A DNA stretch of 64,000 bases from assembly GCA_028751875.1 (NCBI GenBank), contig CM054167.1, positions 19,766,059-19,830,058 on the forward strand, in the 5' to 3' direction. Source of the DNA: Rapana venosa. Taxonomy: Eukaryota > Mollusca > Gastropoda > Neogastropoda > Muricidae. Each line of letters opens with the position of its first letter. Position 1 is the stretch's first letter. Of the stretch, positions 1 through 13,900 are shown piece by piece. The notes beneath the pieces were generated by a model, which was not told the origin of the DNA, ran no database searches, and saw nothing but the letters and a program-made list of their open reading frames with translations. Made by a program: the position numbers and the translations under genes.

Positions 1-283
1 AAACTTTAGAAAAATGAGCAGTTGCCAAATTTATCCAATTTTTTATTTGGTTAGTGGGTTTTTTTGGGGGGGTTGCCTGATTTCCTCCTTAGTTTTTTTT
101 CTTTTCATGATTTTTTGTTTTGTTTTCCTCTTAGATTCAACCTAGTTGAACATTTCCCAAGGAGTCGAGCAGTCTAATGAGAATGGCCATAGTAGATTAT
201 GCAGAGACTTTATTTTTACAGCGGAGAAAGCAGCCAATCAGAGATGGGACTGAATTGTAACACGGTTTGTGATTGGTGGGCAG

Positions 284-381
284 AACACAATAGAGATCTT
301 CAAGACTGTGGGAAAGAGCCACACCAGCTTGAGACTGGCAAACAGGAATGTCAGATCCCTCATCATCAGTATCGAGCTTGG
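284..381 (+). CDS. LRP exon 1 in window: propeller blade
   Basis: In the frame ending ...SLIISIELG the exon joins the next one (phase 2) to give [14 protein letters not shown], the expected entry into a YWTD strand. The acceptor chosen is gtgggcag at 276-283 (phase 0); the donor is gtaagt at 382. The frame is open from 254. A stronger-looking acceptor (tttatttttacag, ending 221) gives a different open frame containing DWWAEHNRD, which also looks propeller-like but would need a frameshift to connect. The 3' part of the exon is sound; the start is uncertain. Confidence 0.55.
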
Positions 382-1936
382 GTAAGTGCACGTGCATGTA
401 TGTATGTTTGTCCGTGTGTTCAATGCTGTAAAGGAGGCAGCTGCTATTTCAGAAATTGGGCAGAAATTTGATTATAGTGGAGATGCCTTGCCCACAGCAC
501 ACCCCACACGCTTGGCCAAGTGGGCATAAGGACAGTCAGCGTTGGAGATGTTCTCCAAAGGCCAACTAGCCCCCTGAGCTGCAGCACATAAGGACTGTGC
601 AAGTCAAGCCTCTTAGAGAGTCGTAGTCGATCACTAAGCTTCTTCTTCTTCCTTTTTTGTCATGTTTCTCCCAGGGGAGGTTTGACATTGATGAGCCTTC
701 TCCGTCTCTCTCGGTTTTGAGCTTCCTCCTTATTTATGCCCCTTTCTCTAAGATCATCTGCAATATTGACAGTTGGAGCATTTGATCGAATTGTTCCCTA
801 CACCTTTGTGGCAGACACCACACGGGTATTTGCCTTGCTCTCTGTGTTCTGCGATCAAGAAGTTGATCACTAAGCTGTAAAGTGGAATCCTGTGAGTAAG
901 AAAGCCACTGGTCATACAGCCTCTCACTCTGCTGCTGTTGCCCCCAGCGTCAATGGTTTGATCAAGAACTGTGATAAAGCCCAGGCACTGAAGGCATGCG
1001 CACACAAGCTTGCGATGTGAGATGGGTTTTTTTGTCGCATGTTATTTCATTCTGGCATGTGTGTGTTCTCCTTTTCCATTTCTCCCTGTTTTGCTAATCT
1101 GTGCCCATGTTGACATCTTGTCATCTAGTAGCATGCAGCATTTTGTGTTGTCGTTCCTCGGCTAGAGCTCTGAGGTTCACCAGTAGTGAGATTTTGCGTA
1201 TGCCGCCGTTTTTGTCCATCATGAAGGTAGCCGCATTCCAACTTCAGGGTATGTTTCTGTAACCCACTGAATGCTGACATGAAATGCAGGATCTTTGGAC
1301 ATTGACTGCTGAAACAGCAAAGTGAATCCAGTCATTTGAAACAAAATGCCATAGAAAACTGCTGGGCATATCCTGGAGAGAACGAAAGACCATTGAATTT
1401 GTCAAGAGTCAAATAACACGGCTGGCAAGTCCACAGGAACCCCTTCTCACCATCGTCAAGAAGAAAAAGCTGACATGGTTCGGCCACGTCACCCGCCACA
1501 ACACTCTGCCAAAAACTACTGCAGGGAACACTCGAAGGTGGCAGAAAGAGGGGACGACAGAACAAGTCATGGATGGACATCATCAGAGAATGGACCAGGA
1601 TGAATGACTCGGCACTACTGCGCAGAGCCGAGGACCGAGATGGATGGAGGAGGCTTACCACAGCATCGTCTTTCGTGTCTCCTCCACGACCGCCAAGGTT
1701 ACGGGACTGATGATGATGATGATGATGATGATACACATGAAGGGAAGTAAGGTACTGGCAGGATATATATATATATAATATATTATATATATATATGTGG
1801 TGGATCGGTGGTCTAGAGGTAACGCGCCTGTCTAGAAAGCGAAAAGTCCGGGTCTGAAGTGTGCGGCGGTTCGTACCCCGTTTGGACCGGAAATTTTTCC
1901 CCCATCCATAGACCATGAGTGGTGGTCTGGGCGCTA

Positions 1937-1967
<31 letters not shown>

Positions 1968-4900
1968 CGTGTGTTACACGTAATTATTTAGCGCACGTAA
2001 AAAAAACCACGGCAACAAGAGTTGTCCCTGGCAAAATTCTTAAAAAAAAGCCACTCTGATAGGGAAACAAATACAGCTGCAGGAAAAGAAAAAAAAAAGG
2101 GTGAAAGGGTGGCGCAGCGCTAAGTGGCGACGCGTTCTCCCGCTCTCCCCAGGGAGAGCAGCCCGAATTTCACGGAGAGAAATCTGCCGTGACTTAAAGT
2201 GGTATGAAATAAAATCTGAGCGCTTTGATTTGTTGCTTTACAAGATTCAGCGCTGTATAAATTCCATACATTATTATTATTATTATATAGTGTGTGTGTA
2301 TGTGTGTCGAACGTTTGTTGAAGAGCTGTGAAAACCGAATGCTACGCTACATGACAAAGATCAAATGGGAAGACAGGATCACGAACAAAGAACTATGGAG
2401 AATGTGCAAAGTTGATCTGAAGTCTGTAGCTAGTACCAATAGACTGCGCTGGTTTGGGCACGTTCAACGGAAAGCAGACCACCACATCATAAAAAGAAGC
2501 AATGAACTTCGTAGTGGATGGAAAGAGACGGAAGGGAAGACCTAGCAAGACCTGGGCTGCCTGTATTGCAGATGATCTTAGAGAAAAGGGCATAAATAAG
2601 GAGGAAGCTCAAAACAGAGAGATGGAGAAGGCTCATCAATGTCAAACCTCCCCTGGGAGAAACATGACAAAAAAGGATGTGTGTGTGAGTGTGTGTGTGA
2701 GTAATAATAATAATAATAATAATGTATGGAATTTATATAGCGCTGAATCTTGTAAAGCAACAAATCAAAGCGCTCAGATGACCTTTTTTTATATCGAGGA
2801 TAATGGAATAAGCACTTATGTGCTTTTTTACATCCATCCCCGTGTGTATGCGGTTTTCTAAATTCTGTCATCCGTTCCCACCAGCACACAATGGCCTACT
2901 CTTACGAAAAGCGGAACAGGATTTAACGTGTGCGCAAGATGTCCTGCGTGCGTTCACACACGGGACCTCGGTTTATAGTGTGTGTGTGTGTGAGTACATG
3001 TATATATATAAAACTTAACGTACATTCCACATTTTTTTCAGCTACCTATTCTACTGCACCTGGGGGGAAGGCGCCAAAATCGTCCAGTGTTGGATGGACG
3101 GCACCAACTGCACGACCCTCGTCAGCAAGAACATCCGCAACCCTGACAAGATGCAGCTGCAGCTGCAGACGGGCAAGATATTCTGGATTGACCTGTACTT
3201 CGGCTCCGTCTCCTCCATTGCTTACCAGACTGGGGAACAGAAATCAGAAATCCTGTAAGCTTGGGTTTTTGGGAGGTGGAGGGGTTCAATTTTTTAAAAG
3301 TTTGAATAAAAATAATTTAAAATTATTTTTTTAATGTCCCCCTGTGGGGATGCTGGGGGGGGCCTGTCGGTATATAAATAGCATCCCCACATTCTGGAAA
3401 TTCTGTGTTAGGAATTTCCTCTTTTCTATCGCTCGTTGTTCCTTTTCTTCCTATCACCTTTCTTGTCTATTTTCTGCCTTCTTGATCCATTCTCCTGCCT
3501 TTTTTTTTCCAGAAAGATTTAAAATATAACAATGCTCTCTTTACACCAAAGTCGGATGCGTTGGGTCTGACTTGTCAAGCTGCTTAACGGCAGTGTGATG
3601 CACTTTCACTCGTGTGACAAGACAACAGTAGTTTCTGTCTAAGGACAATGCAGAGCGCTCTAACCACCAGGCTATTCTGTATCTTTTTAGATAAATGAAA
3701 TGAAATGTCTCTCTGTTGAAATGAAATCTCTGTTGCAATGAAATGTCTCTCTCTGTGGAAATGAAATGTCTCTCTCTGTTGAAATGAAATGTCTCTCTCT
3801 GTGGAAATGAAATGACTCTCTCTGTGGAAATGAATGTCTCTCTCTGTTTGAAATGAAATGTCTCTCTCTCTGTTGAAATGATGGAATGTCTGTCTCTCTG
3901 TGGAAACAGCAAGAGGAACATCAAGGATTTCACGGTGTACAAAAACCTGTACTACCACGACAACTTGACAAGGTCTGTCCATCTGTACAACATGGAGGAG
4001 TCGGCGCCTGTAACGGAATACAATTTCAACAACATGGATCTTCAGGACATGATCGTCCTGGTACCTCGACAGAGAGGTGCGTGCTCTTTCTTTTCTTTGT
4101 TTTACACATGTGGGCCGATCATCATCAACCATTACACCCAGTGGTGTGTAGGGCAGCAACAAAGCGCTTCCATTCCTGCCTATCCTGGGCTAACCTAGTC
4201 ACTGATCCCCAAGAGTGCTGCTGCATGGCTTTCATCTCACTTTCTACAGTCCTCCTCCACGTTGCTTTTTGGTCTACCTTTCTTTCTGCTTCCTTCTTTC
4301 TGGGGGTCCGTGCAATGCTGTTCTTGTGTGGATCGGTGGTCTAAAGATAGCACACCTGCCTAGAAAGCCCAAAGTCCAGGTTTGAAGTGTATGTGGGGGG
4401 GTTTGATCCCCTGTTTGGGCCAGAAACTCCCCCTCCCCATCCGCTAGACCGTGAGTGGGTGTCTGGGTGCTAGTCTTTCGGATGAGACGATAATCTTGAG
4501 GTCTGGAGTGTTACGCATAATTATTTAGCGCATGTACGTAAAAGAAAACTTGGCAACAAGAGAGCTGTCCCTGGCAAAATTCTGTAGGAAAAAAGCCACT
4601 TTTGTAGGGAAACGAATACAGTTGCAGACAGGAAAAGAAACAAAAATAAGGGGTGGCGCTGCTCTTGTGGCGATGTGCCCTCCCTGGGAAGAGCAGCCCA
4701 AATTTTACGCATAGAAATCTACCGTGACTTAAAGTGGTATACAAACCAAAATAATTCTTTTATTTTAAGGATAATGGAATAAGCACTGGTGTGCTTTTTT
4801 GATCCAGTCCATGTGGGTTATTAAATGTTGTCATCCGTTTCCACCAGCTCACATTGGCCTATTCTTCCCCAGAACTGCTTAAAAAAATTGTATAAACCTT

Positions 4901-7900
4901 CTGCAGAATTTTCAAAAGTAGCGTATAAATCTTCCTCAGAAGGGTTTCAGAAATATTGTATAAACCCCCTCAGACATATTGTATAAATCTTTCTCAGAAT
5001 TTTTCCAGAAATATTGTATAAACTGCTCTCAGAATTTAGAAATATTGTATGAACCGCTTTCAGAATTGCTTGAGAAATAGTTGTAAACATCCTCAGAATT
5101 GCATCAGAAATATTGTATAAACTGTCCTCGGAATTAAGAAATATTGTATAAACTGTCCTCAGAATTGATGCAGAAATTTTTCCCTTCTCATTTCTCTATT
5201 TTTTTAAATAAAAATTATTCTTTATATATCGAGGATAATGGAATAAGCACTTGTGTACTTTTTTACATCCAGTCCCCGGGTGTATGCGGTTTTGTAAATT
5301 CTGTCATCTGTTCCCACTGGCACACAATGGCCTACTCTTGCGAAAAGCAGAACAGGATTTAACATGTGCACTGATAACTCCATGGGAAAATATCCCCTTG
5401 AATGGGAATCAAACCCAGGTCATCAGATTGCGAGCGCATTGTTCTAACCACTAGGCTATCCTGTCCCTCGTCATCTAGAACTCTTGAGGTTGTCATCTAG
5501 AACTCTTGAGGTTTACCGGTGATGAGATTTTTTGCGAATACAACCATTTTCTTTCTCACCACTTAGGTAGCCACATTCCGACTTCAGAGGTGGAAGTATT
5601 GAAATGAACCTGCCCCAGAATTGCTTCAGAAGTATAGTATAAACCATCACCGAGTATTGTTCCAGAAATATTGTAGAAACCTACTGCAGACTTGCTTCAG
5701 AAATATTGTGTAAATTATCTGCAGAATTGTTTCTGAAATATTGTATAAAGCCCCTCGGATTGCTTCAGAAATATTGTATAAATCTTCCTCAGAATTTTTT
5801 CAGAAATATTGTATAAATCTTTCTCAGAATTGTTGCAGAAATATTGTAGAAACCTACTGCAGAACTACTTCAGAAACGGTGTACAAACCTTCTTCTTTAG
5901 CCTTTATTCTCTGTAGTCAGGGCTGTGTGCAAGCAAGAATGACGTAATGTACTGATTGACCGACTGACGGAAAGAAAAAAACCTCACAACTGCGTTGGTG
6001 TTCAGATCTGGATTTTCCCTGTGCCCGGAACAACGGAGGCTGTTCCGACATCTGCGTGTCCATGCCGGAGCAATGGTATCGCTGCCTGTGTCCCCTGGGA
6101 AAGGTTCTGGGTTCCGATTACGAGACTTGTCAGTGTAAGTGTGTGGGTGTTTATTCATTTTATTTTTTTATATTTTATTCTTGTATATCGAGGAGCACTT
6201 ATGTGCTTTTTTTACATCCAGTCCCCGTGTGTATGCCGATTTGTGAATTCTGTCATCTGTTCCCACCGGCACACAATGGCCTACTCTTACAAAAAGCGGA
6301 ACAGGACTTAACGTGTGCGCAAGATGTTCTGCATGCGTTCGCACATGGTATAAGTATGTTCTTTCGAGCCAGAAGGCCCATAGAGCCGGAGCTTATCCCG
6401 GTTTCTGTAGCGTTAAGCGAACTGATGGTTTTTCACCACCCCTGTGACAGGACGCTAGTCTGTCGCCAGATACTTCCCCAGCAGAGCTGGTACCCACTTG
6501 TACACCTGGGTGGAGTGAGGAAAATAGGAGTAAAGTGTCTTTCCCAAGGACACAACACCGAGCCGAGCGGGATCGAACCCGCAACCTCTGGATCACAAGT
6601 TGACCGCCTAAACCACTCGACCACGGTGCCTCCCCGTTCGCACATGGGGCCTCAGTTTATAGTGTCATCTGAAGGATTGTGTGTGTGCGTGTGTGTGCAT
6701 GCACTCATGCGTGTGCATACAAATAAGAAGGGTGTGGTAAGTGTATACACGTAATGCATGCATATGTCTTTGTATATAATTACATTATGCTCTGATGCGT
6801 GGTGTTCTTTTGCCTTATTTGGGTTGTCAATGCTCACAGCAAATGTTAGCTGAAACTGATTTTAAATTAATAAGTACAGACTTGAGATATGTTGGTCATG
6901 CAAACAGCACACTAGACAAATCTGACAGTTCTCCAAGGCAAGGTTGAGGGCAGAAGGAAAAAGAGGCAGACCACCAACGGCATCCTACATCGCTGAGGTC
7001 AGTGGTCTGGGAGGAGGGCTACAGGAGATCGTAGAACTCAGCAGAAACAAAAGTTAGCAAGCCCTGGTGGCACTGCGTGGAACAGCAGAGATGGAGACAA
7101 CTGAAACTGACACATACACATGTTCATAAGCTGCATGTAAAAAGCAAAGATTAATTCACTCATCAGTTTTTGTGAGTGTCATCATCATTAACCATTACAC
7201 CCAGTGGTGTGTAGGGCAGCAACAAAGCGCTTCCACTCCTGCCTATCCTGGGCCAACCTAGTCACTGATCCCCAAGAGTGCTGCTGTATGGCCTTCATCT
7301 CCCTCTCGGCTTTGGCCATCAGCATTCATACGAGTCTCACTGGACCCGGGAGGTCCTTCACACGCAAAAGTAGAAATGTTCTCTGTTGCTGTTTCCGTAA
7401 CTTCTCTTCTTTTACGGGACAGGGTTGTTAGCCCTGTGCCCAACCCCCAACCTGGAGGAAGGGTTCCACCTTAGTCGCCTCTTACGACATGCCTGGTTGG
7501 AGGGCAGGGATCCTATTCTTGCAATGCTCGCTTTTGCAAGCATACCCCGGGAGTCCCACGGGGGTTTGTGAGTGTATTAGAGCAATAAATCCTATTGAAG
7601 ATTATCCTCTCTCAAACCAGTTGCATTTTGGGTATATTAACTTTTGTTCAAGATACTGACATGAAGACCACCTTTCTGTTTGGTTCAGTTGCAGAAATCG
7701 TCTGCTCACCGCACGAAGTGCTGTGCAAGTCATCGGATACCTGCATCACCAAATCAGACCTGTGCCTGGAACGTGTCATTTGCCACGAGCTCGCCGCTCC
7801 TATAGAGTGCATGCATAATGAGATAGGTAATATGCAAATAAAGGTCAAAACGTCATTCTTTTGTCAGTTGAGAAGCTCCCTTCAGGGGATTGTCAGTATA

Positions 7901-10900
7901 AATGGCCCTCCCCCACCTTCTGGAAATTGTAGTTATAGGAATTCCCTCTTTTCTATCCCTCTTTCTGCCTTGTTCCTTTTCTTCCTGTCACCGCCTTCTT
8001 GTCTATTTTCTGCCTTCTCGGTCCATTCTCCTGCCTTTTTTCTAGAAAGACTTAAAAAAAGAAAAAATAACAATTCTATCCCATGGGTCCATGAAGTTGT
8101 GGGTTTGAATCTCGGTGGCGTCTGGGGATATAAGGGTGAGGATTTTTATGATTTCCCCAAGTTGGCTTTTAGTTGCAGACCTGCCAGTGCCTCAATTCCC
8201 TTTGTATGTATACTACTCGTACAGAAGATCGGATATGCACATTTAAAGATCATGTAATTCATGTCCGCATTCGGTGGGTCACGGAAACGCAACCATACCC
8301 AGCATACATACATCCCTGAAGTCGGAATGCAGCGACCTTGATAGTGGGCACAAAAAAAAAAAATTTGCATCACAAAGTGTCACCATTGGTGAACCTTGGA
8401 GCTCTAGCCCCAGAGCAAAAACAAAAAATCATCATTATTAGAAATAATTTTCATTATTATTATCATTGTTATTTTTAGTTACCTAGTTATTTGTGATGCT
8501 GCATGTGAAAAACATGTCACCAGCTGTAGTTTTGTGTTGCGCGCTGTTAAAGTATCTCAAAAACTAACAAAGATAATTGAAATCTGGTTTTTTTTTAATG
8601 TCTTGTTCAGAATGATCTCTTCTTTTAGAGTAAAACTTGCATCTCGTTTTCTGAATTTTGACCCTTAAGCCATGATTTTTGAGTGCAGCGTCACATTTAT
8701 TTTATCTTTTGTGTGTGTGTGTGTTTTTTTGGCAGAAGAGGAAGAAGGGGTAGATCACTGTCCAGAGTCCAATCACTGTGAACAGTTTTGTACCATGACG
8801 GTGATAGGCCCTACCTGCTTCTGCGACCACGGCTTTCATCTTGGCGCCGACGGGAGAAGCTGTCTAGGTACGGGTTTTTGTTTTTTGAATTATTCATTTT
8901 CAGGACAATGGAATAAGCACTCGTGTACGTAAAAAAATTAATTTTTTTTACATCCGATGGATGCAGTTTTGTAAAGTTTTGACATCTGTTCCCCACTGGC
9001 ACACAATGATCTACTCTTTCGAAAAGCGGAAAAGGTTTTAACGTGTGCAAGATGTTCTGCGTCCGTTTGCGCACAGGACCTCGGTTTATAGTCTTATCCG
9101 AAGGATTTTTGTTAGGGGGGGGGGGGGGGGGGGGGGGGGATTGGAATCGGCACTGATAAACCCAGGGGAAAATATCCCCTTGAACGGGATTTGAACCCAA
9201 GTTGGCAGATCATGAGCGCAATGCACGACACCCTTTTAAAAATTATTAATCTTTTAATGCACAATGTTCTAACCAACCAACCAAGCTGTCAGCTGAGGAA
9301 CAAACAAAAAAACCATAACAAAACAAACAATAATTCTAAATTAATAATAATAATAATGTATGGAATTTATATAGCGCTGAATCCCCCCCAAAAAGTTAAA
9401 AATACATTTTTAAAAAGACGAGGAAGGTTGTTTTCTTTTGTTTTTTTGTTGTCTTGCTCTTGATCAGCTATTGTAATCCATCTTAACACAGATTTTTTTA
9501 GGGGTCGTGCAACAGAGCAGGCTGTGCTGTACAATTTGCTTCACGTTTCAGATATCGACGAGTGCTCGGTGAGAAACGGCTTCTGCAGTCAGCTCTGTCA
9601 GAACAAGAGGGGTAGCTACTCTTGCGGCTGCGTTGAGGATTACACCCTCATCAGCGACAAAGTCTCTTGTTACTCCTCCGGTAGGTCAGGTTGTACAGTG
9701 TTGGTTTGGGTGTATTGTTTGGTTGTGTGGAGTGGTGGTTGTGTTGTGGTTTTGTTAATGCTTTTATCCCTGAAGCACTACCACTATCTCAAAAAGAGGA
9801 GAACAAATCATGACTCCGCACTGGGCGCAACAGGCTAAATCACCACATGGCCACAAAGCTGAAACTCGTTCCTTCTCCCTTATCTGCCTGTGACAGAGAA
9901 AACCAGAGGTGCATGCTATTCTGCGACCTGAGGAAGATTGTGTGGCACGAGAGGAGCTGGAAAGGACTTGCCGCTATTTCACCCAAACACATCTGACGGT
10001 GTAAACAGCGAACGAAAGATCCCTGAAGTCGGAATGCAGCTACCTTCATGGTGGGCAAAAACAGTCACATATGCAAAATCTTGCTGTTGATGAGCCTCAG
10101 AGCTCTAGCCTCGGAACCAAAAAAAAATATTTTGAGAATAATGGAAAACATGCTTGCTATGCTTTTTACATCCAGTCCCCCTGTGCATGCCGTTTTGTAA
10201 ATTTTGTCATCTGTTCCCGCCGGCACGTGATGGTCTACTCTACCGAAAAGCAGAACAGGTTTTAACGTGTGCGTCAAGCTGTGTTGTGTTGTGTATCATT
10301 AATGTATCCACAGCGTGTTTCTCTGCATGAAAATCAAGCCATTCTCCATGGGGAGAGCAACGTCCTCACAAGTATAGAACAGCCACCCCTCACCCCCTTG
10401 TTTTTTTTCTCTATTTCCAGTGCTTGGGTGTGTTTGTTTCCTTATCAAATGAGCTTTTTTTTTGAAAATACAATTTTGTCTTCTAAATGTATGTTGCACA
10501 TGGAATCTGGGATTTTACTATCTCATCCAAAAGAATAGCACCCAGACCATCAATCATAATGGTCTGGGGGATAAGGGAAAAGTCGGATTTATGAGGAGGG
10601 GGGTTGGATCTGTTGACAATTTATTTTGAGAATAATTAACGGAAAACGCGCCTGCTGTGCTCCTGTTTTAGGCCACTCTGTACAAAAATCGCAAGATAGT
10701 GTTTTGTTGTTTTACCCGTTTGCTGGCTAGTTCTTCCTTGAAGCCTCAACACCCAGGAGAGGTGGCTTAAACAGTAGCGGTGTTAAAGAGTAGGCCATTG
10801 TGTGCCGGTGGGAACGGATGACAAAATTGACAAAACTGCATACACACGGGGACTGGATGAAAAAAAAGCACATGCGTGCTTATTCCATTATCCTCGAAAT

Positions 10901-13900
10901 AAAAAAATAAATAAAATAATAATAAATGGTTAATACCATTTCATCTTAACTCCCCCATAGGGATGCTGGGGAGCCTGTCAGTATAAATACCATCTCCACC
11001 TTCTGGAAATTCTGTGCTACGAATTCCCTCTTTTGCTATCCCTCTCTTTGTTTCTGCCTTGTTCCTTTTCTTCCTGTCACCACCTCCTTCTTTTCTGCCT
11101 TCTTGGTGCATTCTGCAAACCAAGCTGTACGGCCCACGAGAGGAGCTGGAAAGGACTTGCCACTATTTCTCCCAAACACATCTGACAGTGTAAAAAGTGA
11201 ACAAGAGACGGTCCATTCTTCTGCCTTTTTTAATAATAATAATAATCAATGGAACTTATATAGCGCTATATCTTGCAAAGACAAATCAAAGCAGAAAGAC
11301 TTTAAAAATAAGTCCTCTCCCATGCCGAAGTTGGATGCGCTGGGCCAGACTTGTCAGGCGCTTAACGGCGGCGCAATGCTTTTTTCACTCATGTGACAGA
11401 CAATAGTTGCTGTCTAAGCTTTTGATGAAGAATTATTTCACCGAACATATTTTTGGTACCCACATTGTTGTATTCTCTTTTTGTAAATTTTCTAGGCACT
11501 ATTTTTTTTCATTCATTGGCTAGAGCTGCAAGATTGACCACTGGTGAGATTGTACATAATTTACGCTATATAAATTCCATACATTATCATTATTATTAGA
11601 ATTATGCCAATGTGTTTTGCCCACCATGGAGGCAAGATGTATGCTGGGTATGTCCGCACACACATACACACACACATACACACATTAAAAAATAGTCATC
11701 TGAGCGCTTTGATTTGTTGCTTTACAAGATTCAGCGCTATATAAGTTCCATACATTATTATTATTATTATTATTTCCATAATCCAGGGACTGCTGACATA
11801 AATTGCGGGATCTTTAACATGCGTAATTTATCTGCGCGTGTATACATACACAACGAAAGGAATTAAGGCACATGGGCAGAACATAGACAAGGTGACGGAA
11901 ACAAAAAAGTAAACAAGGCAGAAACGGAGATAGATAACAAAAATATTTAATAACAAAACAAAGAAAGAAAAAAAAGAAAGATAGAAAAGAGGCAGGCAGG
12001 CAGCCCCCCTCCCCCAGGCTTCCCTATGAGGGAATATTTAAGACCCAACTTTTTCTTTTGCTTTTTAATTGTTGTTGTTGCATGCGTGTAAATGATTCGA
12101 GAGCAAGCGCTTCGATTTGTTTGTTTTTTACAAGATTCTCTTCTTCTTCTTAATCCTTATAGCTCCTAGCGGAGCATAGGGCCTCAACAGCGTCCCTCCA
12201 CCTTCTCCTGTCTCTGGCAAGGGTCTTGGCCTCTTCCCATGTCAGGCTGGAGTCTCTCAGCTCACTATGCAGGCTTCTCCTCCAGGTCTGTTTGGGGCGC
12301 CCTCTCTTCCTTTTCCCCTGCGGGTTCCACTCGAGCGCTTGTCTGGTGATGTTGCAAGGCTCCTTCCGTAGGGTGTGGCCGACCCAACGCCACTTTCGCC
12401 GCCTTACTTGGACATCCATATTCTGTTGGTTCGCCCTCATCCACAGGTCGGTACTTGGCACTCTGTCAAACTTTACCAGATTCAGTGCTATATAAGTTCC
12501 ATATATTATGATGCTTGTTGTTGTCATTGTTGTTTTGCAGACCACAGCACGGCTTACCTGGTGGTGACGACCAGCGTGGGGTTCGTGGTGGTGGAGATGG
12601 ACGGGGAGAGGGAGTACCTGGTGCTGCTGCGCCTGTTTCCCCCCGTGTGGTTTGACGTGACGCTGCAGAGCGACTGGCAGACCTACCGCACTCTGCTGCA
12701 GAGCCAGGTTCGAAAGAGGAACCTGTCCTTCATGTCCAACTTCATCTGGTCCGAGCCTCCGGTGAGTCACGGTCACCCATCCCTTTTAGGGGAGGGTAGG
12801 CTGCTCCAGGGTCTTGATACCACGGACAGTATGTTTGTCATGTCCGATGATGACCTCCTCCAAAACAGCAGCTGCCTCCTCTTGCTGTTTTGGAAACTGG
12901 GGCAGAAGTGTGATTTATAGTGGAGATGCCTTGCCCCACAGTACATCCCCATTCTCTTTCGGCCAAGTGGGCGTAAGGACAGTCAACGTTGGAGATGTTC
13001 TTCTCTAAAGGCCAACCAGCTGCAAGCACATAAGGACTGTAGCGAGTCAAGCCTCCTAGTCAGAGAGTCATAGTCGATCACTAAAGACTAAGCTGTAAAG
13101 TGGAATTCCATGAGTGGGAAAGAAAGCCACTGGTCATACATACAGCCTCTCACTTTGCTGTTGTTGCCCCCAGCGTCAATGGTTTAATCAAGAACTGGGA
13201 TAAAGCCCAGGTGCTGACGGCTAACAAGGGACAGTACACAGCGCGCAAATCAGCATAGCTCAGTCAAGGGTTCAGGGCCCAGTGCTAAAACTAGAGCGCC
13301 CCTTCCTTTTACCAAGTCCCAAGTTCGGGTCAGTTTCTGCTTATCAGTAGCTCCAGCTGGGATAGGATGGAGTAGATAGCAGCTGAAAGTGTTTTAATCT
13401 GTATGTAGTTTGCACAGAGGTTTAAAGTTTTTATGTGTGGTTGATGTGGTTTTTCCTCACAACACAGTGGTGCCCGTCCTGGGTTGACTCTTATGGTTGG
13501 CCAGGGTGTTGCAACAAGAATGGAGTTGGTTTTATAAAACCCTGTTTTTATAATATAAGTTGTACTGTTTTAATCTGAGATTTAAAATCTTACAAGGTGA
13601 CAGCCCTGATATGGCTTCTGTGTAGTCGGTGGGACTATAAACAACAGGATTGGATTGCAGTGATGGGAGTGGAATATTGGTGATGGATTTGTTTATCTGT
13701 TGGCTTTTCAGTAGAAGTTTTGTTTTGTTTTGGGGTTTTTGTTGTTTGGGTTTTTTTTGGGGGAGGAGTGGTTTTGTAGTTTTGGAGCAAGTTTTCACTT
13801 TTTACCTTCATATTTTTCACTGTTGCTCTGTTTTTCTTTTTGTTTTGTTTTTTGAGATTTTGGAAAAAAATATGTGGGGGGGGGGGGGGGGGGGGGTTTC

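Noticed and set aside
1332..1916. 194-codon minus-strand frame
   Set aside because: Antisense to a LINE remnant and S3 head, with a poly-His run from (GAT)n; no domain.
3541..4162. Minus-strand frames over the 22-bp repeat
   Set aside because: Periodic (FHFNRET-type) translations of the minisatellite and antisense of LRP exon 3.
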